Assembly (NCBI RefSeq): GCF_015602705.1
Contig: NZ_CP059081.1
Coordinates: 939,702 to 1,003,701, forward strand
Origin: Acinetobacter lwoffii
GTDB taxonomy: Bacteria > Pseudomonadota > Gammaproteobacteria > Pseudomonadales > Moraxellaceae
Length of the DNA: 64,000 bases
Reading direction: 5' to 3'
The notes below the pieces were generated by a model. That model had not been told where the DNA came from and did no database searches. It saw only the letters and a list, made by a program, of their open reading frames with translations. Below, piece by piece: positions 18,112-26,490 of this stretch (position 1 is the stretch's first letter; each line of letters opens with the position of its first letter). The position numbers and the translations under genes are program-made.

Positions 18112-19086
18112 TTAGTTGTGGTAGCTGGTCACAAGATCAACTTCGTTTTTAGAACCAATGATCACTGGCACACGTTGATGTAGATCTGTCGGTTCGATCT
18201 CAAGAATACGCACACGACCTGTAGTTGATGCACCGTCAGCCTGTTCCATGAGCATGCTCATTGGGTTAGCTTCATACATTAAACGCAGACGGCCAGCTTT
18301 AGCCGGATCTTTAAGGTCATATGGATACATGAAGATACCGCTACGGCAAAGAATACGGTGAATGTCGCCCACCATACAAGCAACCCAACGCATATTGAAG
18401 TCTTTTTCACGCGGACCGGTTTTGCCTGCTAACAATTCATCGATATAACGCTGTACTGGTGCTTCCCAATGACGTTGATTCGACGCATTGATCGCATATT
18501 CTTTAGTATCTGCAGCTACCTGAATTGCTTCAGAAGTCAGCAGGAATTCTTGAGTCTCAGGGTCATAGGTAAAGAACACCACGCCTGCGCCGACCGTCAA
18601 TGCCAACATGGTTGACGGGCCATAAAGCACATAACCTGCAGCTACCTGATGAACACCGGCTTGCATAAAGTCTTCTGCCTGAGTCACAGCATTCTTCGCA
18701 GGAAGAATCGAGAAAATAGTACCAACACACATATTGATGTCGATATTGCTTGAACCGTCTAATGGATCGAACAATACCAGAAATTGACCATTTTCTTGTG
18801 CAGGGGTGAATTCATCCAGTTCTTCTGAGGCCAAACCACCCACATTTGGATGTTGCTGCAAGGCATCAATCAAATAGTCATTAGAAATGACATCCAGCTT
18901 CTTTTGCTCTTCGCCTTGAACGTTTTCATGCTGTGCACTTCCCAATACACCCGCTAAAGCACCTTTTTGCAGTAATTGATCAATGTCTTTGCAAGTGTTT
19001 GCAATCGTTTCAATAACTTGTGCAAGTTCAGGTGTGAGATTCCCGCTTTGTTGTTGTAAAAACTGGGATAAAGTGCGGTATGACAT
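18112..19086 (-). CDS. fbp: Class 1 fructose-1,6-bisphosphatase
   Basis: A 324-residue cytoplasmic gluconeogenic enzyme that converts fructose 1,6-bisphosphate to fructose 6-phosphate. The metal-binding signature [14 protein letters not shown] and the substrate-site region [15 protein letters not shown] with [10 protein letters not shown] are intact, and the length is normal. Acinetobacter species grow mainly on acids and aromatics, so this step is needed for sugar phosphates. GGGGAAACTCC lies near the start. It is transcribed alone. Confidence 0.96.
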   Translation of the reverse strand: MSYRTLSQFLQQQSGNLTPELAQVIETIANTCKDIDQLLQKGALAGVLGSAQHENVQGEEQKKLDVISNDYLIDALQQHPNVGGLASEELDEFTPAQENGQFLVLFDPLDGSSNIDINMCVGTIFSILPAKNAVTQAEDFMQAGVHQVAAGYVLYGPSTMLALTVGAGVVFFTYDPETQEFLLTSEAIQVAADTKEYAINASNQRHWEAPVQRYIDELLAGKTGPREKDFNMRWVACMVGDIHRILCRSGIFMYPYDLKDPAKAGRLRLMYEANPMSMLMEQADGASTTGRVRILEIEPTDLHQRVPVIIGSKNEVDLVTSYHN

Positions 19087-19203
19087 AGGGGAAACTCCAA
19101 AACTTAAATCGGGAAAAAATGATCAAAACGATATGCGGCTATATTTTAGATGAGAACGTACTAAAAGAAAAATTAAACTGGATTATTTGTATCGATTTTG
19201 CCC

Positions 19204-19231
19204 TTGCAACTCCTGCGGAAAGTGCTATGTT
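19204..19231 (+). promoter_or_regulatory. Candidate sigma-70 promoter for the 61-residue protein
   Basis: TTGCAA (19204-19209), a 16-base spacer, then TATGTT (19226-19231) preceded by TGC as an extended -10. It lies 36 bases before the ATG at 19267. Confidence 0.4.
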
Positions 19232-19266
19232 GAAGACAAAGGAAAATTGAGAATAGGAGCACAGAT

Positions 19267-19452
19267 ATGACAACATTGAAGTTTGATGCGACTCCAACGC
19301 CAAGCGAAGGCATTACTTTAGATGATATCTCTGAAGACAAGATGAAAGAAGCCTGGCGGGATTATGAAGCAAAACCAGAGTACAAACAATTCAATAAACA
19401 TGACCTGATCGAATCGATGCATCCGGCTGAACAAGATAAGCTTCCCAAGTAG
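19267..19452 (+). CDS. Small acidic soluble protein of unknown function (61 residues)
   Basis: I do not recognise the family. The product is a hydrophilic 61-residue protein (TTLKFDATPTPSEG, then DISEDKMKEAWRDYE and IESMHPAEQDKLPK) with no membrane segment or cysteine. Support for a real gene: an AGGAG-type site (GAATAGGAGC) upstream of the ATG, a plausible promoter, and a terminator starting 24 bases after the stop. It sits alone between divergent fbp and convergent pal. Confidence 0.75.
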   Translation: MTTLKFDATPTPSEGITLDDISEDKMKEAWRDYEAKPEYKQFNKHDLIESMHPAEQDKLPK

Positions 19453-19473
19453 ACCGATTCTTTCATTGAAGCC

Positions 19474-19509
19474 AATAAAAAGCACTCATGATTGAGTGCT
19501 TTTTATTTG
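19474..19509. terminator. Rho-independent terminator
   Basis: A perfect stem AAAAAGCACTCA / TGAGTGCTTTTT with a TGAT loop, between the 61-residue gene and convergent pal. It can act in both directions. Confidence 0.9.
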
Positions 19510-19531
19510 ATGAAACCATCATGAATGAAAA

Positions 19532-20104
19532 TTATTTCAACAATGGTGGTACCGCTTCATAATTAATTTCTACACGGCGGTTTTCTTTCCACGCGTTTTC
19601 ATCATGGCCCGGGTTAATCGGCATTTCTTTACCATAGCTGACAGCTTCCAGCTGACCTGCATTGACCCCTGATGTGGTCAGGAAACTTTCAACTGCTTTA
19701 GCACGACGTTCGCCAAGTGCCATGTTGTATTCGCGTGTACCGCGTTCATCTGTATGACCAGTTAAGGCTACACGTGAATTGGCATTGGCCATCAGGAACT
19801 GCGCATGGGCTTGCAGCGTATTTAAATCTTCATTGCTGAGTTCAGTACTGTCATAGTCAAAATGCACTACGCGTTTTGCCAAAAATGCTTTATTTTCTGC
19901 AGTAACGCCTTTTGCAGAAGCGCCTGCCATGTTTTGTGCATTCAGTGCTGCATCTTCACTCAGGCCTTGAGTATTCACAGTTGTTGTACCGGTCGTATCT
20001 AAACCGCCCGTTTGAACTTCAGCGGCAGGCTTACGGCTCGCACAACCTGTCATGACAACAGCTGCTGCTAAAAGTGGCAAGGCAAATAATTTTACTTTGT
20101 TCAT
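19532..20104 (-). CDS. pal: Peptidoglycan-associated lipoprotein Pal
   Basis: A 190-residue outer-membrane lipoprotein of the Tol-Pal system. A signal peptide with lipobox MTGC (Cys at about residue 21 from MNKVKL) is followed by a Gly/Thr-rich linker and an OmpA-like peptidoglycan-binding domain (about 80-185: VHFDYDSTEL, GHTDERGTREYN, LGERRAKAVESFL). Three in-frame ATGs lie close together. The one at 20104 is chosen because GGAG stands nine bases before it. It is last in the tol operon, after tolB. Confidence 0.95.
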   Translation of the reverse strand: MNKVKLFALPLLAAAVVMTGCASRKPAAEVQTGGLDTTGTTTVNTQGLSEDAALNAQNMAGASAKGVTAENKAFLAKRVVHFDYDSTELSNEDLNTLQAHAQFLMANANSRVALTGHTDERGTREYNMALGERRAKAVESFLTTSGVNAGQLEAVSYGKEMPINPGHDENAWKENRRVEINYEAVPPLLK

Positions 20105-20158
20105 CTTCATCTCCATGAAGTTTGATTATGGGGTAAAGGGTTTATCAATATAAAAATC

Positions 20159-21445
20159 TTATTTTGGTGCCCAAGCCGGTTCACGGACTTCGCCCGTTTC
20201 ACTTGGCAAATTCATACGGAAGCGGCCATCCAGCGACATGATCGACAAGAGTCCGCGTGCACCTTCACGGGTGGCATAGACCACCATCTGGCCATTTGGC
20301 GAGAAGCTTGGCGATTCGTCCAGCGTTGTTGGTGTCAAAATGTTGTTCACACCAGAGGTCATGTCCTGAACCGCAACTCGATAGTTACTGCCGCTTGGGC
20401 GATGAACTAATGCAAGTTTTTTACCATCTGTGCTCAGCGTGCCGCGTGCGTTGAATGCACCACGGAAGGTCAGGCGTTTATTGCTACTTGATTCAAGATC
20501 ATGGCGGTAAATTTGTGGAGAACCCCCACGGTCAGAAGTGAAAATAAAAGATTTTCCATCTGGTGAATAACGTGCTTCAGTATCAATGGCACTGTCATTG
20601 GTCATACGTTGTAGCTGACGCGTTTCCAGATTCATCTGGTAGATTTCCGGATTGCCGTGCATAGAAGCAGTAAACAGCATGCTCTTGCCATCTGGAGAGA
20701 AGCTCGGCGCGCCATTCAAACCGCGGAAGCTGGCTAGTTTTTCACGTTGACCTGTTGCCAGATCCTGTACATAAATCGCCGGGCGTTTGGTTTCAAAGGA
20801 CACATAAGCGATTTTTTTGGCATCTGGTGTCCATGCCGGAGAAAGGATTGGATCACGCGAGGTCAAAATGGTCTTTGGCTGTTCGCCATCGGTATCGGCA
20901 ATTTGCAAGGTATAACGTTGTTCCGGCGTAGCAGGATTACGCAGCACATAGGCAATACGTCCGCTAAAGTCACCCGGAATACCGGTCAATGCCTGATAGA
21001 TGGCATCACTGATCATATGCGCTGCCTGACGGGTGCGTGAGGCTGGAACAGTCAGCAATTCATTTAATAGATATTGTTTTTTTTCGACATCATAGAGCTG
21101 ATACTGGATTTCAAAAGAACCATCGGCTGTGGTCTTGGATGAGCCGGTGACTACATAGGGAACACCAGCTGATGCCCAAGCTTCTGCATTCGGATTATTC
21201 AATGTCGCTGTTGCAGGCAGGTTTTTTGAAGCACTGGTAAAGCGGCCAGAACGATTCAGGTCATTTTCCACAATAGGATAAATGCTCTGATCCTGACTGA
21301 AAGGTACAACGGCAATTTTAGGTGCTGCCTCAGGTGCCTTGGTAATTTCCAGATGCAATTGGGCATAGGACTGGGTTGCCAATACAGGGCTTAAAGCGCT
21401 AATGATTGCGAGGCAGAGTAGATGTTTGCGAGTCTTTTCCATCAT
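20159..21445 (-). CDS. tolB: Tol-Pal periplasmic protein TolB
   Basis: A 428-residue periplasmic protein with a signal peptide (about 1-28), an N-terminal alpha/beta domain (KIAVVPFSQDQ, about 43) and a six-bladed beta-propeller with repeated PxxSPDGKxxxF blades (SFSPDGKSMLF, RYSPDGKSFIF, SFSPNGQMVVY). TolB binds Pal and TolA and helps couple the inner-membrane motor to the outer membrane during division. Length is normal. It lies between tolA and pal; the 202-base gap after tolA contains a terminator-like hairpin, so tolB-pal may also have its own promoter. Confidence 0.96.
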   Translation of the reverse strand: MMEKTRKHLLCLAIISALSPVLATQSYAQLHLEITKAPEAAPKIAVVPFSQDQSIYPIVENDLNRSGRFTSASKNLPATATLNNPNAEAWASAGVPYVVTGSSKTTADGSFEIQYQLYDVEKKQYLLNELLTVPASRTRQAAHMISDAIYQALTGIPGDFSGRIAYVLRNPATPEQRYTLQIADTDGEQPKTILTSRDPILSPAWTPDAKKIAYVSFETKRPAIYVQDLATGQREKLASFRGLNGAPSFSPDGKSMLFTASMHGNPEIYQMNLETRQLQRMTNDSAIDTEARYSPDGKSFIFTSDRGGSPQIYRHDLESSSNKRLTFRGAFNARGTLSTDGKKLALVHRPSGSNYRVAVQDMTSGVNNILTPTTLDESPSFSPNGQMVVYATREGARGLLSIMSLDGRFRMNLPSETGEVREPAWAPK

Positions 21446-21608
21446 TCGTTATTTACTCAAATCAACGGATTTATTGTATAGGTGCTTGGGCTACATCATC
21501 GCATGGATTTAATAGAATAAAACCATGAATTTATGACCAAACTGTTATGACACTGTGAAAAGTGAATATTATTTAATCAATTTAAAGTGAAGTTTAGCTT
21601 AAAAAATA

Positions 21609-21645
21609 AAAGCCATCACAACATTATTTATGTGATGGCTCCGTT
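21609..21645 (-). terminator. Terminator-like hairpin after tolA
   Basis: The stem AGCCATCACA / TGTGATGGCT with a 10-base loop is followed on the minus strand by TTTTATTTTTT. It could partly end transcription between tolA and tolB. Confidence 0.8.
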
Positions 21646-21647
21646 TT

Positions 21648-22943
21648 TTATTGCGCAGTAAAGGTTGAAGTAAAGCTTCGTGCTTCTCTGCGTGCATCTG
21701 GATCGGATGGCATTGGATAAGGTGCGGCAGCACGGACTGCAGCTTCTACACTGGCTTTCATGTCTGAATCACTTGAATTCACAATGACCGAGACCACACC
21801 GCCATTATCATTCAGGGTTACACGTGCAGTGGCACGCTGGCCTGATGATCCGACTGGTATATCCCAGGCGCGTTTGATCTTATTTTCAAAATCGCGCTTC
21901 GCAGTGGATGCAATCCGTTTTGATTCCACTTTTTTCTGTGCAGCTTCTTCAGCAGCCTGTTTAGCGGCTGAAGCTTTGGCCTCTGCATCAGCTCTGGCTT
22001 TTGCTTCGGCATCTGCTTTGCGCTTGGCGTCTGCATCCGCTTTTACCTTAGCGTCGGCATCTGCCTTGCGTTTGGCATCAGCGTCGGCTTTTGCTTTAGC
22101 AGCCGCATCCGCTTTGGCTTTCGCATCAGTGTCCGCTTTGCGTTTTGCCGCTGCATCATTTTTAGCCTTAGCTGCCGCGTCTGCTTTGGCTTTAGCCGCT
22201 GCATCGGCTTTAGCTTTCGCATCCGCATCTGCTTTACGTTTCGCCGCTGCATCATTATTGGCTTTTGCTGCCGCATCTGCCTTTGCTTTAGCAGCAGCTT
22301 CAGCCTTAAGTTTGGCATCAGCCTCTGCTTTGGCTTTTGTTGCAGCATCCGCTTTTTGCTTGGCAGCTAAGTCAGCTTTTTTCTGTGCTTCCAGTTTGGC
22401 TTTTTGAGCAGCATCGGCTTTGCGTTGTGCATTCAGTTCAGCTTGGCGTGCAGCTTCGGCTTCCGCCTTGGATTTTTGCGCTGCATCGGCTTTAGCTTTG
22501 GCTGCTGCCTGTTTGGCCTGTTCAGCGGCTTGGGCACGTTTTGCTGCTTCCGCTGCTTGCTGCGCAGCCTTGGCTTGTGCTGCCTCTGCCGCTTTTAGCT
22601 CCTGCTGCGCTTTTTGTGTATCGACTTTTGGCGGAGGTGGAGTCACAGGTACAGCAGGGGCAGCAGTTGGAATGACAGGAGCCGGTTCTATACTGGGTTC
22701 AGCAGTTTGGGTAATTTCTTCTGCGACGTTTTCATGTGCAGTTTCCTCAAATTCGGTTTCTTCGCGAGTCACCGGTTTAAGGTCTTCTGGCTTGATCAGA
22801 ACGGTTTTGATCTGTTTTGGCGGTTCAGGGGGTTTACTCATGCCCAGATAAAGTAAGCCCACCAAAGCCACTGCATGGATGCCGAGCGTAAATCCAATCG
22901 CAATTGCTTTTTTTTGAAAGGGCGGTTTCTGATAATTTTTCAT
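21648..22943 (-). CDS. tolA: Tol-Pal system protein TolA
   Basis: A 431-residue inner-membrane protein that spans the periplasm. One N-terminal transmembrane helix (about 13-33), a Pro/Glu-rich segment (about 40-105) and a very long Ala/Lys helix (about 108-345) built from near-repeats such as AAAKAKADAAAKAK are followed by C-terminal domain III (about 350-431, KIKRAWDIPVGSSGQ, AAPYPMPSDPDARREA). TolQ and TolR energise it to reach TolB and Pal. The repetitive helix DNA (about 21950-22570) is a candidate for length variation. It starts 3 bases after tolR ends. Confidence 0.93.
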   Translation of the reverse strand: MKNYQKPPFQKKAIAIGFTLGIHAVALVGLLYLGMSKPPEPPKQIKTVLIKPEDLKPVTREETEFEETAHENVAEEITQTAEPSIEPAPVIPTAAPAVPVTPPPPKVDTQKAQQELKAAEAAQAKAAQQAAEAAKRAQAAEQAKQAAAKAKADAAQKSKAEAEAARQAELNAQRKADAAQKAKLEAQKKADLAAKQKADAATKAKAEADAKLKAEAAAKAKADAAAKANNDAAAKRKADADAKAKADAAAKAKADAAAKAKNDAAAKRKADTDAKAKADAAAKAKADADAKRKADADAKVKADADAKRKADAEAKARADAEAKASAAKQAAEEAAQKKVESKRIASTAKRDFENKIKRAWDIPVGSSGQRATARVTLNDNGGVVSVIVNSSDSDMKASVEAAVRAAAPYPMPSDPDARREARSFTSTFTAQ

Positions 22944-22946
22944 ACT

Positions 22947-23396
22947 TTATTCTAGGGGTTTGGTCAGTAAACCGACTTGAGAAAGGCCAGCATCCTGCAG
23001 GCTGGACATCAAGGCCATGACATCGCCATATGGACGGGTATTATGGCCATTGATCACGACATTGAGCACCTTGTTTTCATTTTGTGCCTGGGTTTGGGCA
23101 TCAACCAGAGTACGCGTCAATTCTTCCAGTGTGACCGGACCAGTCGCCTGATTTTTATATTCTAGATAATATGAACCATCTTCTTTCAGTGTGACAATGG
23201 TCGGGGCATCCTTGGATTCGATCGGTAATCCGTTGGCCTGAGGCAAGTCAACCTTGATGCCACTGGTAATCATCGGAGCGGTGACCATAAAGATCACCAG
23301 AAGTACCAGCATGACATCGATATATGGTACGACATTCATGTCACTTTTCAGTGGCTTTTTAATACGCTGAAAGCGTCCTGAACCTTGAATCGCCAT
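22947..23396 (-). CDS. tolR: Tol-Pal system protein TolR (ExbD family)
   Basis: A 149-residue inner-membrane protein. It has a short cytoplasmic N-terminus, one transmembrane helix (about 23-43, YIDVMLVLLVIFMV) containing the conserved Asp needed for proton use, and a periplasmic domain ending GLSQVGLLTKPLE. With TolQ it forms the proton-driven motor acting on TolA. It overlaps the tolQ stop by one base and is followed closely by tolA. Confidence 0.95.
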   Translation of the reverse strand: MAIQGSGRFQRIKKPLKSDMNVVPYIDVMLVLLVIFMVTAPMITSGIKVDLPQANGLPIESKDAPTIVTLKEDGSYYLEYKNQATGPVTLEELTRTLVDAQTQAQNENKVLNVVINGHNTRPYGDVMALMSSLQDAGLSQVGLLTKPLE

Positions 23397-24094
23397 TAGT
23401 CTTTGTCCTGAGTTACGCCCACAGACTGACGTTGCAATAGCGCCACCATTTCTTCAGCAAACAGTGCACGGTCAGAGTAGACCGTTTCACCTTTGGCCGT
23501 GAAGTGGTTAAAGGCCAATACTGCTGGAATAGCTGCAAACAGACCGATCGCTGTTGCAATTAGTGCTTCTGCAATACCGGGTGCGACCGTCGCCAGTGTC
23601 ACCTGATCAACATCTGCCAGGCCAATAAAGGCGTTCATGATGCCCCAGACTGTACCGAACAGACCGACATAAGGCGCAACCGAGCCAATACTTGCTAATG
23701 CACCCAGACCTTGTTCCAGATGACCTTGGTCACGGCTTAAACCGACACGCAGAATACGCTCTGTTCCTTCAATCGACTGGGCAGTTGGCGCATGGCGTTT
23801 TTTCAGTTTCAGGAACTCGCCCAGACCCTGATAGAAAATATCTTCAAGGCCAGTGCGTTTGGAATTGAGTTGTGCATTGTTATACAGGGTATTCAGCTCA
23901 GCACCAGACCAGAAGATTTTCTGGAAATGTTCATCATCGGCCTGGGCTTTTTTATAACTCATATAGAGCCTGGCAATCAGATACCAGCTATATATTGAGG
24001 CTAACAGGAGAGAAAGCATCACCAGTTGTACGACAGGGCTTGCTTGTAAAATAAGATCTGAAACTTGAAGAGATGATTCTAACTGAGTCGCCAT
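23396..24094 (-). CDS. tolQ: Tol-Pal system protein TolQ (ExbB family)
   Basis: A 232-residue inner-membrane protein with three transmembrane segments (about 22-42, 137-160, 170-195). The conserved MotA/ExbB segment runs GALASIGSVAPYVGLFGTVW and continues with TVAPGIAEALIATAIGLF. It forms the proton channel with TolR. The ATG at 24094 (MATQLESSLQ) is preferred over an upstream TTG at 24112. It lies between ybgC and tolR in the standard order. Confidence 0.95.
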   Translation of the reverse strand: MATQLESSLQVSDLILQASPVVQLVMLSLLLASIYSWYLIARLYMSYKKAQADDEHFQKIFWSGAELNTLYNNAQLNSKRTGLEDIFYQGLGEFLKLKKRHAPTAQSIEGTERILRVGLSRDQGHLEQGLGALASIGSVAPYVGLFGTVWGIMNAFIGLADVDQVTLATVAPGIAEALIATAIGLFAAIPAVLAFNHFTAKGETVYSDRALFAEEMVALLQRQSVGVTQDKD

Positions 24095-24121
24095 AGTTGT
24101 TACGTGTGCCAATAAATTTTT

Positions 24122-24529
24122 TTAGTCTTGTTCCAATTCTTTTTGAATTAGTTCGCGGATTTCATCCGGGAGTCGACGTGGTCGCATCTCTGCACTGATA
24201 CATGCCAACTCAACCTCACCTGATGCAAGCATGATTTCACCACGATAAATATTTTGTTGCAATACAAATGATGAAGCTTTACATGAAATGACACGTGCCG
24301 TAACAGTAATTAAATCATCCATCAGGATCGGACGCATGTATTTGACATTAATTTTATGCACCACAAAATTGTAGTCTGTCTGATGCCAGTAATGGCTCAC
24401 TCCAGCGGCACGTAACCATTCGGTACGGGTACGTTCCATATAGCGAATATGATTGGCGTGATAGACAATGCCACCCGCATCAGTATCTTCAATATAAACG
24501 CGGATATTGAATTCAAAGTGATTCGCCAT
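24122..24529 (-). CDS. ybgC: Tol-Pal-associated acyl-CoA thioesterase YbgC
   Basis: A 135-residue hotdog-fold thioesterase. The active-site sequence VYIEDTDAGGIVYHANHIRYMERTR carries the catalytic Asp and the tyrosine and histidine of the 4-hydroxybenzoyl-CoA thioesterase group. The longer frame to 24670 is open, but ATG 24529 (MANHFEFNIRVY) gives the normal family length. First gene of the ybgC-tolQRAB-pal cluster; its precise substrate in the cell is unsettled in the family. Confidence 0.92.
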   Translation of the reverse strand: MANHFEFNIRVYIEDTDAGGIVYHANHIRYMERTRTEWLRAAGVSHYWHQTDYNFVVHKINVKYMRPILMDDLITVTARVISCKASSFVLQQNIYRGEIMLASGEVELACISAEMRPRRLPDEIRELIQKELEQD

Positions 24530-24749
24530 AGTTTTGTTCCATGCAGATTTTCGAAATTTTTGCTTGTTTTTAGATGCAGGAAAGGGATTAGAGTTTGCCG
24601 GATTCCTGCCAACAGTCAAGCAATTTAGCGGTTCAAAGTTTAGCATTGTGAGTCTTGAGACCAATGGCACAAGGTGTCAAATCTGGAGAGAAGTCACTAA
24701 GATGAAGTACTAAGCGCTTAACAGCTCATTTATAAAACAGCAGCAGATA

Positions 24750-24787
24750 CTAAAATGCGCGAGTCCTTGGAGCCGCGCATTTTTAGT
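24750..24787. terminator. Rho-independent terminator
   Basis: The stem AAATGCGCG / CGCGCATTT encloses a 12-base loop and is followed by T-rich sequence on the plus strand and by TTTTAG on the minus strand. It is positioned to end the minus-strand M20 peptidase transcript. Confidence 0.75.
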
Positions 24788-24796
24788 AATAGAAGA

Positions 24797-26146
24797 TTAG
24801 CCTTTATTTTTCTGTTTCCAGTTGGCCTGAACCTGCTCAGCTACTTTTGGATAGTCCAGAATAAAACGGACATGGCTTTCGACACCGGTTTTCAAGGTCG
24901 CATCATCGACAATGAAATTCGGGTTGTGATTCGGTGCGGCTTTTGCCGGATCCTGATCTGCTGGTGTGGCACCAACAAAAACGAAGAGCGATGGCATGAG
25001 CTGGCCATAATAAGCAAAATCTTCACTGGCGCTGGCATTGTTGTCTAAAACATGCAATTTATCTTCATCATGCACGCTCGCCAAGGTTGGGCGCATCAAT
25101 TCAGTCAAGGTTTTATCATTGGTGGTCACTGGTGCATAAGGTGCAATTTCGACTTTCACCTTAACGTCATTGGCTGCGGCATTGTGTTCCAGCATTTTCG
25201 GCAAGTCTTTTAAAATGCCCTGACGTACATCTTCACTATTGGAACGAATAGTCCCGACCATATTGACCTGATCTGGAATGACGTTACCGGTAGTGCCGCC
25301 CTGAATACTGCCAATACTGACCACACCCATCCCTTTGGTCAGGTCGGCTTTACGGCTGATCAGGCTTTGTAAATTGGTCACCATCTGGGCAGAGGCATAA
25401 ATCGGGTCTTTACCTGCCCAAGGCATGGAGCCATGTACCTGACTGCCATTCACCTGAATACGTAAATGATCGGCACTATTCAAAATCGCACCATCTTTGT
25501 AGAAGATATTGCCACTTGGCATGCCTGCCATGACATGCATCCCGAAAATCACTTCAGGTTTTGGATTGTTCAAGGCACCGTCGGCAATCATTTTGCGTGA
25601 GCCAATCTGATCGCCATGAGTGAAGTTATCGATATCTGCACCGCCTTCTTCAGCCGGCTGGAATACGAATACCACTGTCCCCGCAATTTTATCTTTATTG
25701 GCGGCCAGAACTTTGGCTGCACCCAATAACATGGCGGTATGTGCGTCATGTCCACAGGCATGCATCACATAAGATTCTTTGCCTTGATAAAGGGCTTTTT
25801 GCTTGCTGGCGAAAGGCACGGGCGCAGTTTCTTTAATTGGCAATGCATCCATATCTGCGCGTAAGGCCATCACAGGGCCGGGTTTTGCACCTTTTAATAC
25901 ACCGATTACACCAGTTTTGGCATAGCCTTTACGTACTTCAATGCCATAGGATTTTAATTCTTTTTGGACCAGCTCCGAGGTTTTGAATTCCATGTTGCCC
26001 AGTTCAGGATGTTGGTGGATATGCTGGCGTAATTTGATAGTGTGTGCTTCAGCAGCTTGTACAGAATCATCAATCCAGTCGGCCAGGCTGAGCTGGCTAC
26101 ATAAAAGAAGAGAGAGACAAAGGGATATCTGCTTATACATGTTCAT
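24797..26146 (-). CDS. Exported M20-family metallopeptidase / amidohydrolase
   Basis: A 449-residue di-metal hydrolase of the aminoacylase-1/HipO (M20D) type. A signal peptide (about 1-22, LLLCSQLSLA) sends it to the periplasm. Metal-binding motifs are HACGHDAHTAM and the preceding ALRADMDALPI, and FQPAEEGGADI carries the catalytic Glu pair. A lid/dimerisation domain with the conserved HGSMPW sequence follows. Likely substrates are N-acyl amino acids or peptides such as hippurate-like compounds; this cannot be narrowed by reading. Monocistronic. Confidence 0.9.
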   Translation of the reverse strand: MNMYKQISLCLSLLLCSQLSLADWIDDSVQAAEAHTIKLRQHIHQHPELGNMEFKTSELVQKELKSYGIEVRKGYAKTGVIGVLKGAKPGPVMALRADMDALPIKETAPVPFASKQKALYQGKESYVMHACGHDAHTAMLLGAAKVLAANKDKIAGTVVFVFQPAEEGGADIDNFTHGDQIGSRKMIADGALNNPKPEVIFGMHVMAGMPSGNIFYKDGAILNSADHLRIQVNGSQVHGSMPWAGKDPIYASAQMVTNLQSLISRKADLTKGMGVVSIGSIQGGTTGNVIPDQVNMVGTIRSNSEDVRQGILKDLPKMLEHNAAANDVKVKVEIAPYAPVTTNDKTLTELMRPTLASVHDEDKLHVLDNNASASEDFAYYGQLMPSLFVFVGATPADQDPAKAAPNHNPNFIVDDATLKTGVESHVRFILDYPKVAEQVQANWKQKNKG

Positions 26147-26490
26147 ACTTCGGGAGAACCTTAAGAATTTGAAATGGTTAAAGAGATTCTTTAGGATGGC
26201 ATACTGATCTAATTTTGACCAAAACTCTCTAAGTATTTTTTGATACCTTAAAGGTATTCTGGGTGTTAATATCTGTTCTCAAAGAGCTTTATTTGTTCTT
26301 TTACATTGTAAAAATATGTATCTAAATTGATTGTTTATATTTATAAGGTATGAAAATCATAAAAATTTCAGGCTGAAAAGGGATAAAAACGATCACATCT
26401 ATATCAACAACTCGGATGAAGTGAAGATTTTTTAAACCTCTTAAACTTATTTTGGCACTTAGATTGCATTCATTCTTCCGTAATATTTTT
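26147..26490. other. Intergenic region between divergent peptidase and acetamidase genes
   Basis: About 340 A+T-rich bases that must hold both promoters. I see no coding stretch, RNA gene or clear inverted repeat. Confidence 0.5.

Noticed and set aside
21760..22407. 215-codon plus-strand frame opposite tolA
   Set aside because: It is the antisense shadow of the Ala/Lys repeat and is made only of Ala/Ser/Leu repeats.
24752..24785. GC-rich hairpin considered as part of a tRNA
   Set aside because: No T-arm or anticodon arm is present; the stem with T-run fits a terminator.
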